Positions 15,853 to 24,249 of a DNA stretch of 64,000 nt are shown one piece after another. The stretch spans positions 806,001-870,000 of the forward strand of contig NZ_CP099547.1 in the NCBI RefSeq assembly GCF_023973165.1, in the 5' to 3' direction. The stretch's first letter is position 1. Each line of letters begins with the position of its first letter. The translations under genes were made by a program, and so were the position numbers. Below the pieces are notes generated by a model that was not told the origin of the DNA, searched no databases, and worked only from the letters and a program-made list of their open reading frames with translations. Origin of the DNA: Arcanobacterium pinnipediorum (lineage in GTDB: Bacteria; Actinomycetota; Actinomycetes; Actinomycetales; Actinomycetaceae).

Positions 15853-17624
15853 TACTTGGCCTCCTCTTGACTCATTTGTGACGCCACGATCTCTTGATAG
15901 GTAGCGTTTTGGGCCACAAGCTCATCGTGGGTACCAGATCCGACGATTGTGCCGCCATCGAGCACATGGATAATATCGGCGTTGCGGATAGTAGATACCC
16001 GCTGGCCAACGATAAGCACCGCAACATCACCAATATAAGACGATAAAGCGTGGCGTAACCGGGCATCAGTGGTGTTATCGAGAGCAGAAAATGAATCGTC
16101 GAAAATAATGAAATCTGCGTTTCGTTGCCCGGACTGGTCAGGCAAACACCGATAGAGCGCCCGGGCAATAGCAAGGCGCTGGCGTTGTCCACCAGAAAAA
16201 TTCACCCCGCCAGACTCAACAGTTGCATGGATTCCTCCCTCTAACTGTGAAACGAATTCCCATGCCTGGGCAGCATGCAAGGCCTGGCGGACACGATCAA
16301 CATCGATATTGTTACTCTCGCGCCCAATACCGGCAACATTGCTAGCAATCGTGCCAGAAAATAGGAAGGATTTTTGTGGAACAAACGCGATACTAGAACG
16401 CAACTGTCCAAGATCAAGATCGCGGATATCGACGTCGTTAAGCGAAATCGTTCCAGAAGTCGGATCCATTAGGCGGGGGAGAAGTCGCAAAATCGACGAT
16501 TTACCGGACCCTGTTGATCCAATAAGAGCAACCGTAGTGCCCGGGCGGATCTCGATATCGATATTAGTTAGCACTGCGCGCTCTGCGCCCGGATACTTCA
16601 ATGCGACATCGTGGAGCCGATAGGCGCGCGGGCGTGCCGGGAATGGCAGTGCAGTAGCTGGTGAAGTGATAGAGGAGCGGGTATCGAAAATTTCTTGGAG
16701 GCGGCCCGCTGATACCTGACTACGGGGAAACATCATCACCATAAAGCCAGACATCAACACCGCACCCATAATCATCATCAGATAGGAAATATAGGCGGTC
16801 AGCGCCCCGACGTTCATCAAACCGTCGGCAATCCGATGTCCACCAAACCAGATGACTCCAACTGAGGAGATGCCTACAACTAGTTGCGCAGTGGGCATAA
16901 GAAATGCCCACAATAACCCGATCTGGAGCCAAACATCACGCAAGTCACGATTCGCCTGATCGAATTTTTCCGCGATCGTTTTTTCTTGAGTAAATGCTCG
17001 AATAACACGCACTCCGATAAGCTGTTCGCGCAAGAGCGTATTAATCCGATCTATGCGTTTTTGCTGAAGCACCGAGCGCGGAATCATCGCCTTCATAGTG
17101 CCAATAATCAACACAGATAGGAGCGGAACAACGATCAACAACAGCAACGAGAGTTGGGCATCTTCGAGAACTGCCATGACGATGCCACCGATGCCGAGCA
17201 AAGGCGCCATAATAAGAATGGCGAAGGAATTAAGCACAATACTTTGAATCTGTGTGATGTCGTTTGTAGCACGGGTGATCAACGTTGAGGCGCCAAAACT
17301 GTGTTGCTCAGTTGCGGCAAAGCCTTGCACATGGCGAAAAGCGTCTGAGCGCAGTTCGCGGCCGAGGTTCATCGCAGTGCGAGTGCCAATATACATCGCG
17401 CCGACCACGCAGATGATTTGGGCGAGGGAGACCCCCAGCATCAGCAAGCCAGTTCGCCAAATATAGGTGGTGTTTCCAGCGATAATGCCATCATCGATAA
17501 TGTGAGCATTGAGATTTGGCAACAACAGACTCAATAGCACTTGGCCGAACTGAAGTATGACGATCAATGCCAAAAGTCGTTTCTTATCGTGCAAGTATCG
17601 CCATACCAATCGAATGAGCGTCAC
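15852..17624 (-). CDS. ABC exporter half-transporter A (degenerate ATPase site)
   Basis: About 591-residue membrane-plus-ATPase protein. Walker A is GSTGSGKSS and the signature FSGGQRQR is canonical, but the catalytic Glu after Walker B is Asp (FIIFDDSFSALD) and the switch His is Gln (VGQRVSTIRNAD). Exactly these two changes mark the degenerate site of heterodimeric exporters such as TM287/288. A short extra segment (CLPDQSGQRN) lies between signature and Walker B. The GTG at 17624 is preferred, with GGAGG 4 nt upstream; an in-frame GTG lies at 17642. Confidence 0.92.
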   Translation of the reverse strand: MTLIRLVWRYLHDKKRLLALIVILQFGQVLLSLLLPNLNAHIIDDGIIAGNTTYIWRTGLLMLGVSLAQIICVVGAMYIGTRTAMNLGRELRSDAFRHVQGFAATEQHSFGASTLITRATNDITQIQSIVLNSFAILIMAPLLGIGGIVMAVLEDAQLSLLLLIVVPLLSVLIIGTMKAMIPRSVLQQKRIDRINTLLREQLIGVRVIRAFTQEKTIAEKFDQANRDLRDVWLQIGLLWAFLMPTAQLVVGISSVGVIWFGGHRIADGLMNVGALTAYISYLMMIMGAVLMSGFMVMMFPRSQVSAGRLQEIFDTRSSITSPATALPFPARPRAYRLHDVALKYPGAERAVLTNIDIEIRPGTTVALIGSTGSGKSSILRLLPRLMDPTSGTISLNDVDIRDLDLGQLRSSIAFVPQKSFLFSGTIASNVAGIGRESNNIDVDRVRQALHAAQAWEFVSQLEGGIHATVESGGVNFSGGQRQRLAIARALYRCLPDQSGQRNADFIIFDDSFSALDNTTDARLRHALSSYIGDVAVLIVGQRVSTIRNADIIHVLDGGTIVGSGTHDELVAQNATYQEIVASQMSQEEAK

Positions 17625-17694
17625 GAGTCCTCCTATTTTCACCTATCTTTTATAGGCTACTCTGCTTGTAGATCTCGGTCATGCTCAAAGCACG

Positions 17695-17725
17695 TGGGGC
17701 GATCAGCTATGAGCTGATCGCCCCA
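17695..17725. terminator. Hairpin after aceE
   Basis: A 14-bp perfect stem (TGGGGCGATCAGCT and its complement) with a 3-nt loop in the 167-bp gap between aceE and the ABC exporter genes, all on the minus strand. No strong T run follows, so termination may be partial. Confidence 0.6.
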
Positions 17726-17791
17726 CAGTCGCAATGAATACCTAGGGATATAAGGGTAAAAACAGATTACCCTTTGATCCTAAGAAATGCC

Positions 17792-20545
17792 TTAGGCTAC
17801 TTCATTCGGATCAGATATACCTGATGTGCCGGCATTTGGATTGAACAGATCGTATTTATCGATAGCCTGCTTGATAACAGAGCGATCGATTTCACCGCGA
17901 TCTGCCAGCGCCTGGAGCGCACGGACAACAACTGAGGCAGAATCGATCTTGAATTCACGCCGTGCAGCTGCGCGCATATCCGAAATGCCATACCCATTAG
18001 CTCCCAAGACGTAGTAGTCGTTAGGAACCCAAGGACGGATCGAATCCTGGACCTGCTTTTCGAAGTCGGAAGTTGCGATAACTGGTCCGTTCGTGTTCTT
18101 TAGCACAGAGGTCAGATAGGCTTCGCGTGGCGCTTGGTCTGGATGGAGATAGTTGTGTTCATCAACTGCCAAGCCATCTTTGCGTAGCTCATAGAAAGAG
18201 GTCACAGACCACGTTGTTGCCTTAACACCCCAGTCGTTGCGGAGCATTTCGCGAGCTTCGCGAATCCATGGCACACCAACGCCGGAAGCGAAAAGCTGTA
18301 CCTCAGGGCCATCGCCTTCACCGGCGTCGAGCTTATAGATACCTTTCAGGAGTCCGTCAACATCGAGGTTTTCTGGCTCAGCAGGCTGGTGGATTGGCTC
18401 GTTGTAAACCGTGATATAGTACATGACATTTTGGTCACGTCCATCTGAACCATCACCATACATACGCTTAATACCATCTTTAACAATATGGCTAATTTCG
18501 TAGGCGTATGCCGGATCATATTGAACCATCGCTGGGTTAGTGGAGGCCAGTACATGCGAGTGGCCATCTAAGTGCTGTAAGCCTTCTCCAGTAAGGGTGG
18601 TGCGGCCTGCCGTTGCACCCATAATGAAACCACGGGTAAGTTGATCGGCAGCAGCCCAGAACTGATCTCCGGTGCGCTGGAATCCGAACATCGAGTAGAA
18701 GATGTAGACCGGAATCATTGGCACGTTGTGTGTTGCATACGATGTGCCTACAGCAGTGAACGCAGCCGCAGATCCAGCTTCGGTAATACCGGTGTGCAAA
18801 ATCTGACCAGAATCAGATTCCTTATACGAGAGCAACATTTCAGAATCGACAGCAGTATAATTTTGACCTTGAATATTGAAGATCTTTGCCGACGGGAAGA
18901 TTGCATCGAGTCCGAATGTGCGGGCCTCGTCTGGGATGATCGGGACGAGGCGCTTGCCGAATTCTTTATCACGCAACAGATCTTTGAGCATACGAACGAA
19001 CGCCATCGTCGTCGCTACTTTTTGTTTCCCAGATCCGGTGCGGATACCGTCGAATGCCTTATCGGCCGGCATGTCGATCCCTTGGAATTGGACGCGACGT
19101 TCAGGGACGAAACCGCCAAGTTGACGGCGACGTTCTTGCATGTACTGCATAGCCGGATGGTTCTCGTCTGGCTTGTAGTACGGCGCATTGTAAGGATCTT
19201 CGAGCTGAGAATCTGGGATATCTAAGTGAAGAGTATCGCGCAGTAGCTTCAAATCATCAGAGTTGAGCTTCTTCATCTGGTGGGTAGAGTTACGTCCAGC
19301 GAAGTTAGATCCAAGGACGTAGCCCTTGACGGTGTGGGCCAAAATAACGGTCGGCGCACCTTTATGTTCGGTTGCAGCCTTGTAAGCGGCGTAGACCTTG
19401 CGGTAATCGTGGCCACCACGCTTGAGCTTCCAGATTTTTTCATCAGACCAATCAGCAACCATGGCCTTGGTGCGCGGATCGCGACCGAAGAAATGTTCGC
19501 GGATGTAGCCGCCGTCGTTTGCCTTAAAGGTTTGATAGTCGCCGTCAAGGGTGTCGTTCATGATGTTGACAAGTGCGTTATCTTTATCTGCAGCTAAGAG
19601 TTCATCCCACTCTCGGCCCCAAATGACCTTAATAACGTTCCAGCCAGCACCGCGGAAGGAAGCTTCGAGTTCTTGAATGATCTTGCCGTTTCCACGTACC
19701 GGACCGTCAAGACGTTGCAAATTACAATTGACGACGAAGGTGAGGTTATCAAGTTGCTGCGAGGCGGCAAGATGTAGCACACCGCGTGATTCGACTTCGT
19801 CCATTTCGCCGTCGCCCATGAACGCCCATACGTGCTGAGCGGAGGTATCTTTGAGCCCGCGACCTTCCAGGTAGCGGTTATACCATGCTTGGTAAATGGC
19901 TGAGATTGGTCCTAAGCCGAGGGAGACGGTTGGGTATTCCCAGAAGTCATCCATCTGACGAGGGTGTGGGTATGAGGGCAGTCCGCGGCCACCAGATTGG
20001 CGGGATGCTTGCTGACGGAAGGAATCAAGATCAGCTTCGGTCAGGCGTCCTTCGAGGTATGCACGGGCATAATTGCCCGGGGAGGAATGGCCTTGGAAGA
20101 AGATGTGGTCACCGCCACCAGGGGCATTCTTGCCGCGGAAGAACCAGTTTTGTCCCACTTCGTAGAGGGTAGCTTGAGCAGCATAGGAAGAAATATGGCC
20201 GCCGACGGCGATTCCAGCGCGTTGCTGGCGTGTTACCTGTACTGCGGCGTTCCACCGGGTCCACCGACGGAACTCACGTTCGAGTTGCTCATCACCTGGG
20301 TAGTATGGCTCATCTTCTGCAGCGATGGTGTTGATGTAGGGGGTGACAATATTGTGTGGGAATTGAATACCCCGCGTGCGAGCCAGACGTTCCATTTCCA
20401 TCAACAAGTAGCGGGTACGCGGTCCGCCTTTTTCCTCGATTAAGCCATCGAGTGAATCGAGCCATTCTTGGGTTTCTTCAGGATCGATATCTGGAATTCG
20501 GTTAAACAGGCCGTTCAAAAGTGGCCGTGTGGGTTGTGAGCTCAC
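17792..20545 (-). CDS. aceE: Pyruvate dehydrogenase E1 component, homodimeric type
   Basis: 917-residue thiamine-diphosphate enzyme that decarboxylates pyruvate and passes the acetyl group to lipoyl-E2. It is the single-chain E1 type used by actinobacteria. The cofactor motif starts [10 protein letters not shown] and ends about 30 residues later at VVNCNLQ; other family landmarks include [26 protein letters not shown] and [15 protein letters not shown]. Full length with no disruption. GTG start with GAGGGAG upstream. The E2 and E3 partners are encoded at 42215-45337. DUF3052 lies divergently next to it, a common actinobacterial pairing. Confidence 0.97.
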   Translation of the reverse strand: MSSQPTRPLLNGLFNRIPDIDPEETQEWLDSLDGLIEEKGGPRTRYLLMEMERLARTRGIQFPHNIVTPYINTIAAEDEPYYPGDEQLEREFRRWTRWNAAVQVTRQQRAGIAVGGHISSYAAQATLYEVGQNWFFRGKNAPGGGDHIFFQGHSSPGNYARAYLEGRLTEADLDSFRQQASRQSGGRGLPSYPHPRQMDDFWEYPTVSLGLGPISAIYQAWYNRYLEGRGLKDTSAQHVWAFMGDGEMDEVESRGVLHLAASQQLDNLTFVVNCNLQRLDGPVRGNGKIIQELEASFRGAGWNVIKVIWGREWDELLAADKDNALVNIMNDTLDGDYQTFKANDGGYIREHFFGRDPRTKAMVADWSDEKIWKLKRGGHDYRKVYAAYKAATEHKGAPTVILAHTVKGYVLGSNFAGRNSTHQMKKLNSDDLKLLRDTLHLDIPDSQLEDPYNAPYYKPDENHPAMQYMQERRRQLGGFVPERRVQFQGIDMPADKAFDGIRTGSGKQKVATTMAFVRMLKDLLRDKEFGKRLVPIIPDEARTFGLDAIFPSAKIFNIQGQNYTAVDSEMLLSYKESDSGQILHTGITEAGSAAAFTAVGTSYATHNVPMIPVYIFYSMFGFQRTGDQFWAAADQLTRGFIMGATAGRTTLTGEGLQHLDGHSHVLASTNPAMVQYDPAYAYEISHIVKDGIKRMYGDGSDGRDQNVMYYITVYNEPIHQPAEPENLDVDGLLKGIYKLDAGEGDGPEVQLFASGVGVPWIREAREMLRNDWGVKATTWSVTSFYELRKDGLAVDEHNYLHPDQAPREAYLTSVLKNTNGPVIATSDFEKQVQDSIRPWVPNDYYVLGANGYGISDMRAAARREFKIDSASVVVRALQALADRGEIDRSVIKQAIDKYDLFNPNAGTSGISDPNEVA

Positions 20546-20841
20546 GTCTTCTCCCTCGCTAGTTGTTATCTTGCATCATCGCGATAGATATATTCGGGAT
20601 CTTGTGCTCCGATGCGCTAGTTCTAATTTACCGCGAAATAGGCATTCAGTCCTAGATGTAACCGAAAACAATTCATGGGAGAACGCTCACGAAATTCCGA
20701 GCACGGGCTGATCGGGCGGGTTTCTGCTGGTTGTTTGTGTGTAAAGATGCACGAATGGTCAATAGTTGCCTAGAATATCTTATGAACATACAGCTGTATG
20801 TTGATGCATGGCATAACGCCGTTACATGAAAGGAAGGTCCG
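20546..20841. other. Divergent promoter region between aceE and DUF3052
   Basis: 296 bp without a gene, holding the start regions of two divergent genes. The clearest element is the 18-bp perfect palindrome at 20785-20802. TAGAAT at 20771-20776 could be the -10 for DUF3052. Confidence 0.55.
20785..20802. promoter_or_regulatory. 18-bp perfect palindrome, candidate operator
   Basis: AACATACAGCTGTATGTT is a perfect palindrome about 40 bp upstream of the DUF3052 start and about 240 bp upstream of aceE. It would overlap the first transcribed bases if TAGAAT (20771-20776) is the -10. A dimeric regulator is inferred, not identified. Confidence 0.5.
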
Positions 20842-21255
20842 GTGTCCGGGTCTACTGGGAACGAGGCTTACGGTTTCGGTCAGGGTGCTGTCGTTCAAGA
20901 GTTTGGGTATGATGACGATGTTGTTTTTGAGTTGCGCGATGAGATTGAGGCTGCAACTGGAAACGAACTTGAAGATGAAGATTATCGTGGCGTAGCCGAC
21001 GGTGTCCTTGCGTGGTGGCGTTCAGATGATGGCGATGTTGACGATCTGACGGACTATCTTGTTGATGCCGCAGCTTCATTAGATTCTGATTTAGCAGTCG
21101 TTTGGCTCCTTGTTCCAGCTCCACGCGAAGAGCTCCATGTACCAGTTGATGATGTTAATGATGCTGCTAAAACTGCAGGTATGTCAGTGACGCGTTCTAT
21201 GGGTGTCGATAAGCGCTGGACTGCGTATCGCATCACAGTTTCCCGATCGCGTTGA
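20842..21255 (+). CDS. DUF3052 family protein
   Basis: 137-residue actinobacterial protein of unknown function. It shows the family features: GFGQGAVVQEFGYDDDVV near the start, an acidic middle with VLAWWRSDDGDVDDLTDYLVDA, then VVWLLVPAP and a C-terminal GWT-like KRWTAYR. It is usually found next to aceE, as here. GTG start with AAGGAAGG upstream. Confidence 0.93.
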   Translation: MSGSTGNEAYGFGQGAVVQEFGYDDDVVFELRDEIEAATGNELEDEDYRGVADGVLAWWRSDDGDVDDLTDYLVDAAASLDSDLAVVWLLVPAPREELHVPVDDVNDAAKTAGMSVTRSMGVDKRWTAYRITVSRSR

Positions 21256-21299
21256 TTTCAGTTTTGACATAGTGGCAGATCCGGGCTAAGCTGTCTCTC

Positions 21300-21372
21300 G
21301 GACTCTTAGCTCAGTTGGTAGAGCAACGCGTTTACACCGCGTGTGTCATCGGTTCGAGCCCGGTAGGGTCCA
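21300..21372 (+). tRNA. tRNA-Val (TAC)
   Basis: 73-nt cloverleaf. The acceptor stem GGACTCT pairs with AGGGTCC with one G-T pair; D arm GCTC..GAGC; anticodon stem ACGCG/CGCGT with loop TTTACAC giving anticodon TAC; T arm with GGTTCGAGCCC. The discriminator is A; no CCA is encoded. A terminator follows. Confidence 0.97.
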
Positions 21373-21379
21373 CTCAGGG

Positions 21380-21431
21380 AAATAGCCAAGTGAAATACTC
21401 TAAAGTGAGTTTTCGGTTGGCTATTTTTTAT
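21380..21431 (+). terminator. Terminator of tRNA-Val
   Basis: AATAGCCAA (21381-21389) pairs with TTGGCTATT (21417-21425), with further partial pairing inside, followed by a T run. Confidence 0.85.
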
Positions 21432-21459
21432 TGCAAGTCTGGGTGCGCAGGGGTATGGT

Positions 21460-21498
21460 GGCTCTTCGGTCTTTAGTGGCTCTTCGCGTTTTGGTAGC
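21460..21498. mobile_element. Two solo ISL3 terminal-repeat remnants
   Basis: GGCTCTTCGGTCTTTAGT (21460-21477) and GGCTCTTCGCGTTTTGGTAG (21478-21497) each match the outer end of the ISL3 elements in this window. They stand head to tail with no transposase beside them, so they are scars of past insertions or partial deletions. Confidence 0.65.
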
Positions 21499-21587
21499 TT
21501 TTTGTATTGGGATGTTTAACTCGGATGTTCAGTTCTGATCAATGGGTGGAACACAATCTACTTTGGGTGGAATGCGACCTACTTTCC

Positions 21588-22936
21588 GGGCTAGCGGACA
21601 ATTGTTATTGATGGTTTTGCTGTTTTTCGTTGCTAGGGTGGGGTTTTCTGGAAAGAAACTCGTTTCGACTCGAGTTTTTGGTTGGACAATAGTTATTGAT
21701 TTTGTTGCCAGTTATCCGCGTGATAGCAGGGAAAAATTGTGGTGAAAGTCGGTTGCATACTAGTGGGTATGAGATCGAACAAGAAACACTGCCCTACTTG
21801 TGGTGAAGGCATGGTCAAAAACGGTAAAGACAAATGCGGCCACCAACGCTGGATCTGCTGCTCATGCAAGGTAACCTCGCGTTGGCATAACGACGTCACT
21901 TCGCGGGATTTGCGCGCGTTCTTAGACGTTCTGACTGGGAAAACCACGCAGCGAGAACTTCCTGGACAGGGCCGGACCTTCCGACGCAGGAGCGCTGTGT
22001 TGTGGGAGATCTGGCCGATATGCGAACCCGATGGGCAAGACCACCGCGTGATCCATGTTGATGGTATCCATTTAGGCCGCGATGCTGTCATTCTGATCGC
22101 CTGCAGCCCCGAATATGTGATTGCCTGGCATGTGGCCAGACGTGAATCGACCCAAGCCTGGCTGGACCTGCTCGCGAAAATCCCACCACCCGGTATGGTC
22201 GTGGCTGACGGGGGCACAGGTTTCACAACAGCTCGGGCACGATTGTGGCCCTCCACGCGTGTCCAACGCTGCACGTTCCACGCCTATCAACAGGTCAAAC
22301 GCTACACGACCACACGCTCACGAACTGAATGTGGCAGACAGCTCTACCGGATCGGTGTTGATCTATTGCATGTGAAAACTCCCGCACACGCGCACGCATG
22401 GATCGATAGCTTCTATGCTTGGCGTCACCGTTGGGCTGGGTTCCTGGCCGAGAAAACCCGTAACGAGAAAGGAAAACTAGTCGATAAACACGAGCGGCTC
22501 GTCAAGGCTGGCAATAGTCTGTCTAGGCTGGTCGATAGTGGCCATTTGTTCACGTTTCTCAATCCCGATCTTTACGATGACGGAGAAATAATCGGTTCTC
22601 TACCAGCGATGAATAACCAGATCGAGGGAGGTATCAACTCGCCTTTACGTGAACTGCTGCGCCGTCATCGGGGTATGAGTATCGATCACCGGATCCGTGC
22701 AGTGTCATGGTGGTGCTACCTACACACCGAGAACCCTGCCAACCCAGCCGAAATCCTGCGTATCATGCCCACCAACACGGACATCATGCGCGCTTACCAG
22801 CAAGCCGCAGCCCGACACCGAGCCGACCACAACAACCATCGCTGGGGCAACGGCCTTGACTGGAACGAACTCCACACCCACACACCCTACCGCAACGACT
22901 ACTAACCCAAAATCAATAACTTTTGTCCTATAACCC
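21588..22936 (+). mobile_element. IS1249-type insertion sequence, copy B, intact
   Basis: The outer ends GGGCTAGCGGAC (21588-21599) and complement of GGGTTATAGGAC (22925-22936) are flanked by an 8-bp repeat TACTTTCC (21580-21587 and 22937-22944). An inner inverted repeat starting GGACAATAGTTATTGATTTT at 21684 matches the right end at 22908-22928 with one mismatch, and a degenerate version (GGACAATTGTTATTGATGG) lies 88 bp further out at 21596. Length is 1349 bp. The transposase is open. Confidence 0.88.
21769..22905 (+). CDS. IS1249-type transposase, full length
   Basis: 378-residue transposase. The N-terminal zinc ribbon is CPTCGEGM...WICCSCK. The catalytic core has VIHVDGIHLGRD with the first Asp, VVADGGTGF with the second, and NNQIEGGINSPLRELLRRHRG with the Glu, then RAVSWWCYLHTENP, a hallmark of the IS1249 group. 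The ATG at 21769 is chosen because it aligns with the start of copy A; ten extra in-frame codons upstream have no support. No frameshift is present, so this copy may be active and could act on copy A. Confidence 0.93.
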   Translation: MRSNKKHCPTCGEGMVKNGKDKCGHQRWICCSCKVTSRWHNDVTSRDLRAFLDVLTGKTTQRELPGQGRTFRRRSAVLWEIWPICEPDGQDHRVIHVDGIHLGRDAVILIACSPEYVIAWHVARRESTQAWLDLLAKIPPPGMVVADGGTGFTTARARLWPSTRVQRCTFHAYQQVKRYTTTRSRTECGRQLYRIGVDLLHVKTPAHAHAWIDSFYAWRHRWAGFLAEKTRNEKGKLVDKHERLVKAGNSLSRLVDSGHLFTFLNPDLYDDGEIIGSLPAMNNQIEGGINSPLRELLRRHRGMSIDHRIRAVSWWCYLHTENPANPAEILRIMPTNTDIMRAYQQAAARHRADHNNHRWGNGLDWNELHTHTPYRNDY

Positions 22937-22944
22937 TACTTTCC

Positions 22945-23550
22945 TGGCTTTTCCTCATCTTCTCTTCTTGTCGTTGAGTATTTCTTCTATCCGCATCTTC
23001 TTGTCGCTGAGCATTTCTTCGAAACGGTAGGTTATATCTTGACTGCTAACTTAGAGTCATTGTTTGCTGTGGTTATTAACTGGATACAAGCTGCAAGGGT
23101 ATTAACCGGCTATAAGCTACAGGTTCCATATATGTTCTGATTACTAGCCCACAACAATCTATCGACTAGCTCTCAACGATCTATCGACTAGCCCATAACT
23201 GTCCATGACTGCTGGTTTTCAGGCCAACCACGCTATCAACATCAGTTCTCCTTCCTGCCTACCTGCAATATATCGAGGTGAACAGTCACTATAGGCTAAC
23301 TCAACCTAGTTTTATTCTGAAATGTCTGGTTTCTAGGGTTGGTGGTGAGGTTGGCCTGTTACAAAACCGGGGTATACGGGGCGATGTCCTCATATACGGG
23401 GACATCGCCCCGTATACCCCGGTTTTGGGCTCAGTAGCGACGACAAACATACGATAAGCGCTGTAGGTGCGTACAAAAGTTGCATGCGCCTACAAGAAGT
23501 GTGGCCGAGAGGCTGCATGCGCCACCAAAAGGCATATGTGCCTATAAAAA
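22945..23550. other. Second repeat-rich gene-free island
   Basis: No gene. It holds short drifting tandem repeats (CTTCTTGTCG.TGAG.ATTTC twice at about 22963-23020; ATTAACYGG-type units at about 23077-23125; ACTAGC..AAC.ATCTATCG units at about 23143-23200), the palindromic repeat copy 3 (23305-23427), and drifting GCATGCGCC-type repeats at about 23466-23545. The style mirrors the island at 7.9-9.2 kb. Confidence 0.6.
23305..23427 (+). repeat. Dispersed palindromic repeat, copy 3 (flank plus palindrome)
   Basis: The palindrome spans 23362-23427; its 62-bp core is 23364-23425. Arms begin CAAAACCGGGGTATACGGGG on each strand, nearly perfect. The 59-bp upstream flank 23305-23363 aligns without gaps with that of copy 2. 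Both of these copies lie about 390-430 bp after the right end of an IS1249-type element, in the same orientation. Confidence 0.9.
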
Positions 23551-23586
23551 TGTGGCTGGTTATAGCTCAAGCTATAACCAGCCACA
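23551..23586 (-). terminator. Terminator of the FMN reductase gene
   Basis: A 16-bp perfect stem (TGTGGCTGGTTATAGC and its complement) with a 4-nt loop. Read on the minus strand it is followed by TTTTTATA, so it serves the gene ending at 23605. Confidence 0.9.
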
Positions 23587-23604
23587 AATCCTAGTCGTAG
23601 GGAT

Positions 23605-24246
23605 TTACGACATCTGATCAAACGGAACGAAATCAGCGAATAAAGCTGTTGCATCTGAATTTTCTCCAGAGTCAACGTCTTTTTCTGGTCGCCGGAATGT
23701 CTGCGCAAGTTGAGCAAGCTCGCCACCAGTGCGCGCTATGCGACGCTCAAGCGTTGCACCTCCGCGTCCATCAGAATCCTTTGCCGCCACACCAAAGTCC
23801 TCGGTTGCCGCATAGACGGCAGTGGGAGCAGTAATAGCGTGCAGGTAGGTAAACAGTGGACGCACCGCATGCTCAGTGACGAGTGAATGACGAGGCGTGC
23901 CACCCGTAACACCAATGGCTACGGGCTTGCCTTTTAGTGTGTCTTCTGGAAGGACGTCAAAGAATAACTTAAACAGTCCCGAGTAAGACGCGTTGTAGGC
24001 AGGCGTTACCGCGATGACAGCATCTGCTCGAGCCAGATCATTAAATGCCAGTTCGAGTTCCGGTGATGGAAAGCCCGTAAGTGCAGCATTTGTGATCGCA
24101 GCGGCAAAGTTCCGCAGCTCAATGACAGAATAGGTAGCATCCTTCGCTGCGTCCACGGTTGCGTGAGCAAGTTTTCGTCCGAGTGTACTTGTTGCCGAAG
24201 ACTCTGACAACGAAGCTGACACGACAACTATCTTCACAGCACTCAC
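23605..24246 (-). CDS. NADPH-dependent FMN reductase (CE1759-like)
   Basis: 213-residue flavodoxin-like reductase that supplies reduced FMN. The fold shows in VVVSASLSESSATSTLG (phosphate-binding loop), ADAVIAVTPAYNASYSGLFKLFFD and GKPVAIGVTGGTPRHSLVTEH. It lies 3 bp after the luciferase-like monooxygenase, and the two match the paired CE1758/CE1759 families of corynebacteria, so it most likely feeds FMNH2 to that enzyme. Start is GTG at 24246 with a weak ribosome site; an in-frame GTG three codons later is possible. Confidence 0.9.
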   Translation of the reverse strand: MSAVKIVVVSASLSESSATSTLGRKLAHATVDAAKDATYSVIELRNFAAAITNAALTGFPSPELELAFNDLARADAVIAVTPAYNASYSGLFKLFFDVLPEDTLKGKPVAIGVTGGTPRHSLVTEHAVRPLFTYLHAITAPTAVYAATEDFGVAAKDSDGRGGATLERRIARTGGELAQLAQTFRRPEKDVDSGENSDATALFADFVPFDQMS

Positions 24247-24249
24247 CTT

